Source: Mytilus californianus (lineage: Eukaryota; Mollusca; Bivalvia; Mytilida; Mytilidae). Taken from it: a DNA stretch of 64,000 nucleotides. The number at the start of each line of letters is the position of its first letter. Position 1 is the first letter of the stretch. The stretch spans positions 64,350,100 through 64,414,099 of the forward strand of contig NW_026262712.1 of assembly GCF_021869535.1 (NCBI RefSeq). Direction: 5' to 3'. The translations under genes were made by a program, and so were the position numbers. Below the pieces are notes generated by a model. That model saw only the letters and a list, made by a program, of their open reading frames with translations, ran no database searches and was not told the origin of the DNA. Below, in pieces: positions 61,801 to 64,000 of the stretch.

Positions 61801-63302
61801 TGGTTTTTGTCTTGTCAAGAAATTAATTAAACATTCTTGGAAGGAAAGCATATATATACATATATCTGTTTGAAGTTACAATGCTACATGTACAATGTAT
61901 TCAAATGTAAATCTACAAAATATGCTAAATAACTGTGTGCATTATTTGACCTCTGCTGGCAGCTAGAGTTCCAGCTGGCAGTTTTGTTATATTAAAACTT
62001 GTATGCATCTGTGGTTTTCTAAAGTGCTTCACCAAAATTTTGCTTTTCAATACTACAATGTATAGACCCCAAAAAGAGGTACTTTGATTTTATAAGACTT
62101 CTGAAAATTTAAAGGAAATTTATAAGTGTAAAATGAAGAGATAAATACTAATATGGAAACAAAAAAAATCAAAAAAAGACATGCAGAATGAATGTACATA
62201 GTATACATTGGACATGTACATTTGGATTTATACAAGTTCAGTCATTTAAATTTTGTACATGTTCAAGTATACATCAGATATATTTGTAAATTTAAAAGTA
62301 GGTCCTTCTTTCATGGTAGAACATTATTTGCGGTGTTGTTTAATGTTAGGATTTATGTGATTATCCAAGGAAGAGGGAAATGTATTTAACATGTAACTAT
62401 ACTTAAGTCAAAAAATACTTCAAAGCAAACTGAATTAAGATGTAAGATTTATGACAAGCTTAAAAATTATTTAATGAAGATGGATTGGTTTTTGGCATTG
62501 TAGTCCTAGCTTAATCATTGCAAAACTAACCAAGAACTTGACAACCACCACTTTTTAATTATGATTTTTTTATTACGCCATATGTGAATACATGTAGATA
62601 CATGTACCTTGCAATTAATATATTACCATGCAATGCCTTTTCCTACAATGTAATGTACAGATCTGTATCTTAAGATTCAATGTCAGCTTTTCTTGATAGT
62701 GTACATGTTAACTTCTATGTCAGATCTCCAGTGGAGAGTTGTCTCATTACTATTTTAGGGAAAATGTGTTCAGCCTGCCCCCACCCCCTTCAAATAGAAA
62801 TCTTGATAAAAAATCTTAAAACTTGATCATCACTAAGAAATTTACTTGTAAACTATGTTTAAAACAGGTAAAAGTCACATATAGATACATTTGTTTACTT
62901 GTGAGGTTAATGAAGAGTACACAATGTAGTTAGTGGTATGTTTTCTGTTTACATTATGTATATTTAATCATATCTAGAGGTTATTAAAACCTTGACCTTA
63001 TAAACATTCTTATGTATAAGAAAGAATTGTATACTCCAACATAAACCTACAGTGAAATGGCTTTGTTAGGTTAGGCTCTGTATAATAAAATTTAAATGTT
63101 TGTCAAATGTAAACAATATGTATAAGATATTTTGTGGTTAGAGAGAATAAATTTTAATTGTTGTTGAGGTTTAAATGATACTTCAGTACATGTAGAAATG
63201 ATTTTAATGATGCTTTATTGAACAAAATGTAAATTAGATAGGCTTTTACTATATGAATGTGTTAAACATACAAGTTTGAGTTTACCTTGATTTTTTATGA
63301 AT

Positions 63303-63400
63303 TTTTATGCCCCTGCCGTAGCTGAGGGGACATTAAGTTTTACCCATGTCCATCTGTACGTCCGTACGTACGTCCCAAAATTGGTTTCCTTTCTTTTATA
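63303..63400. repeat. Truncated left end of the GCCCC-ended tandem-repeat element
   Basis: It matches 61040-61145: TTTATGCCCC, GGGGACATTAAGTTTTACCC, a GTCCGTACGTACGTCCC stretch and AAAATTGGTTTCC, then stops. Confidence 0.75.
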
Positions 63401-64000
63401 ATTGCAAATTTATACATGTATGCATGTTTCCTTTAAGTATTTTATAAATATGAATTGAGGAAGAAAAAAATAATATGAATTATGAAGAAAATAGTACAAT
63501 CATCCTATGTGAGCTTCGATTTTCAATGTAAAGAATTTACTGAATAATGACATTTCTACAGTGTGAATTCTTTGAACATCTAGAATGTTTCTACTGTATG
63601 TATATCTTCCATGAAACACACATTTAAAACAATAACTGTGAATGTGATTTAGTCTTTACATCTTCATGGAATTGAATATGGCTATTAGTATTTGCCTAGC
63701 TCCTCCTATGTAACATGTAGGTACAAGTACACAGTGAAGTTTTACCCTGATTCTATCAGTTTTGAATTCCTCCAAGTATTTATTTAGCATCATTTGATAT
63801 ACCCTGAAGCATTGAATGTTAGCTATTTATAGCAACAAGATGCTATTGAAAATTTTCTCCAGGCCAGGTTGTTATTTGAAATTTCATGGTAGATCACTGG
63901 CTGTATGCAGTTATTTTTCTGTCATTGGCATCACTAATAGAAGTAACTTACTGGAAACTTTCAATGCATCTATAGGTGATTGTTCTAATTTATTTTTCTC

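Overview
The window reads as AT-rich eukaryotic genomic DNA from a bivalve mollusc, most likely a marine mussel (Mytilus or a close relative). Three things suggest this: genes with GT-AG introns, two intact tRNA-derived SINE insertions with target-site duplications, and many copies of interspersed repeats of a type I associate with mussel DNA. The species call is inference. No rRNA, functional tRNA, CRISPR array, prokaryotic operon or viral gene was seen.

Layout. (1) 1-9.2 kb holds no convincing gene: a 21-bp minisatellite built as a two-part higher-order repeat (414-1547), two complete SINEs (2595-2965 and 4959-5207) and dispersed repeats. (2) 9.2-18.4 kb has two intronless tandem paralogues encoding type II membrane proteins with EGF-like repeats and a C-terminal C-type lectin domain; their cytoplasmic tails carry a paired YxxL/I motif resembling an ITAM. 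(3) 20.9-39.7 kb has two related genes head to head about 0.6 kb apart. The plus-strand gene (6 coding exons, 764 aa predicted) encodes RING, two B-boxes, coiled coil, a filamin-type Ig repeat and a B30.2/SPRY-like domain. The minus-strand gene (12 predicted coding exons, 507 aa) has the same filamin-SPRY half joined by short phase-1 exons but no RING or B-box. (4) 39.7-57.1 kb is repeat-rich intergenic DNA with a Tc1/mariner-like TIR element (45461-46942). (5) 57.1 kb to the end is the first coding exon of a HIPK-family protein kinase (N-terminus and about half of the kinase domain) plus at least 5.9 kb of its next intron; the rest lies beyond the window.

How they fit together. The membrane lectins could sense glycans and signal through tyrosine phosphorylation. 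The TRIM-like pair looks like an E3 ubiquitin ligase beside a RING-less paralogue sharing its substrate-binding half, so a ligase-plus-regulator pair is possible. Both are inferences from architecture. HIPK is a conserved nuclear kinase with no visible link to its neighbours. The best candidates for something undescribed are the filamin-SPRY pair with its mini-exon linker, the ITAM-like EGF-lectins, and the nested foldback element at 24632-25702.
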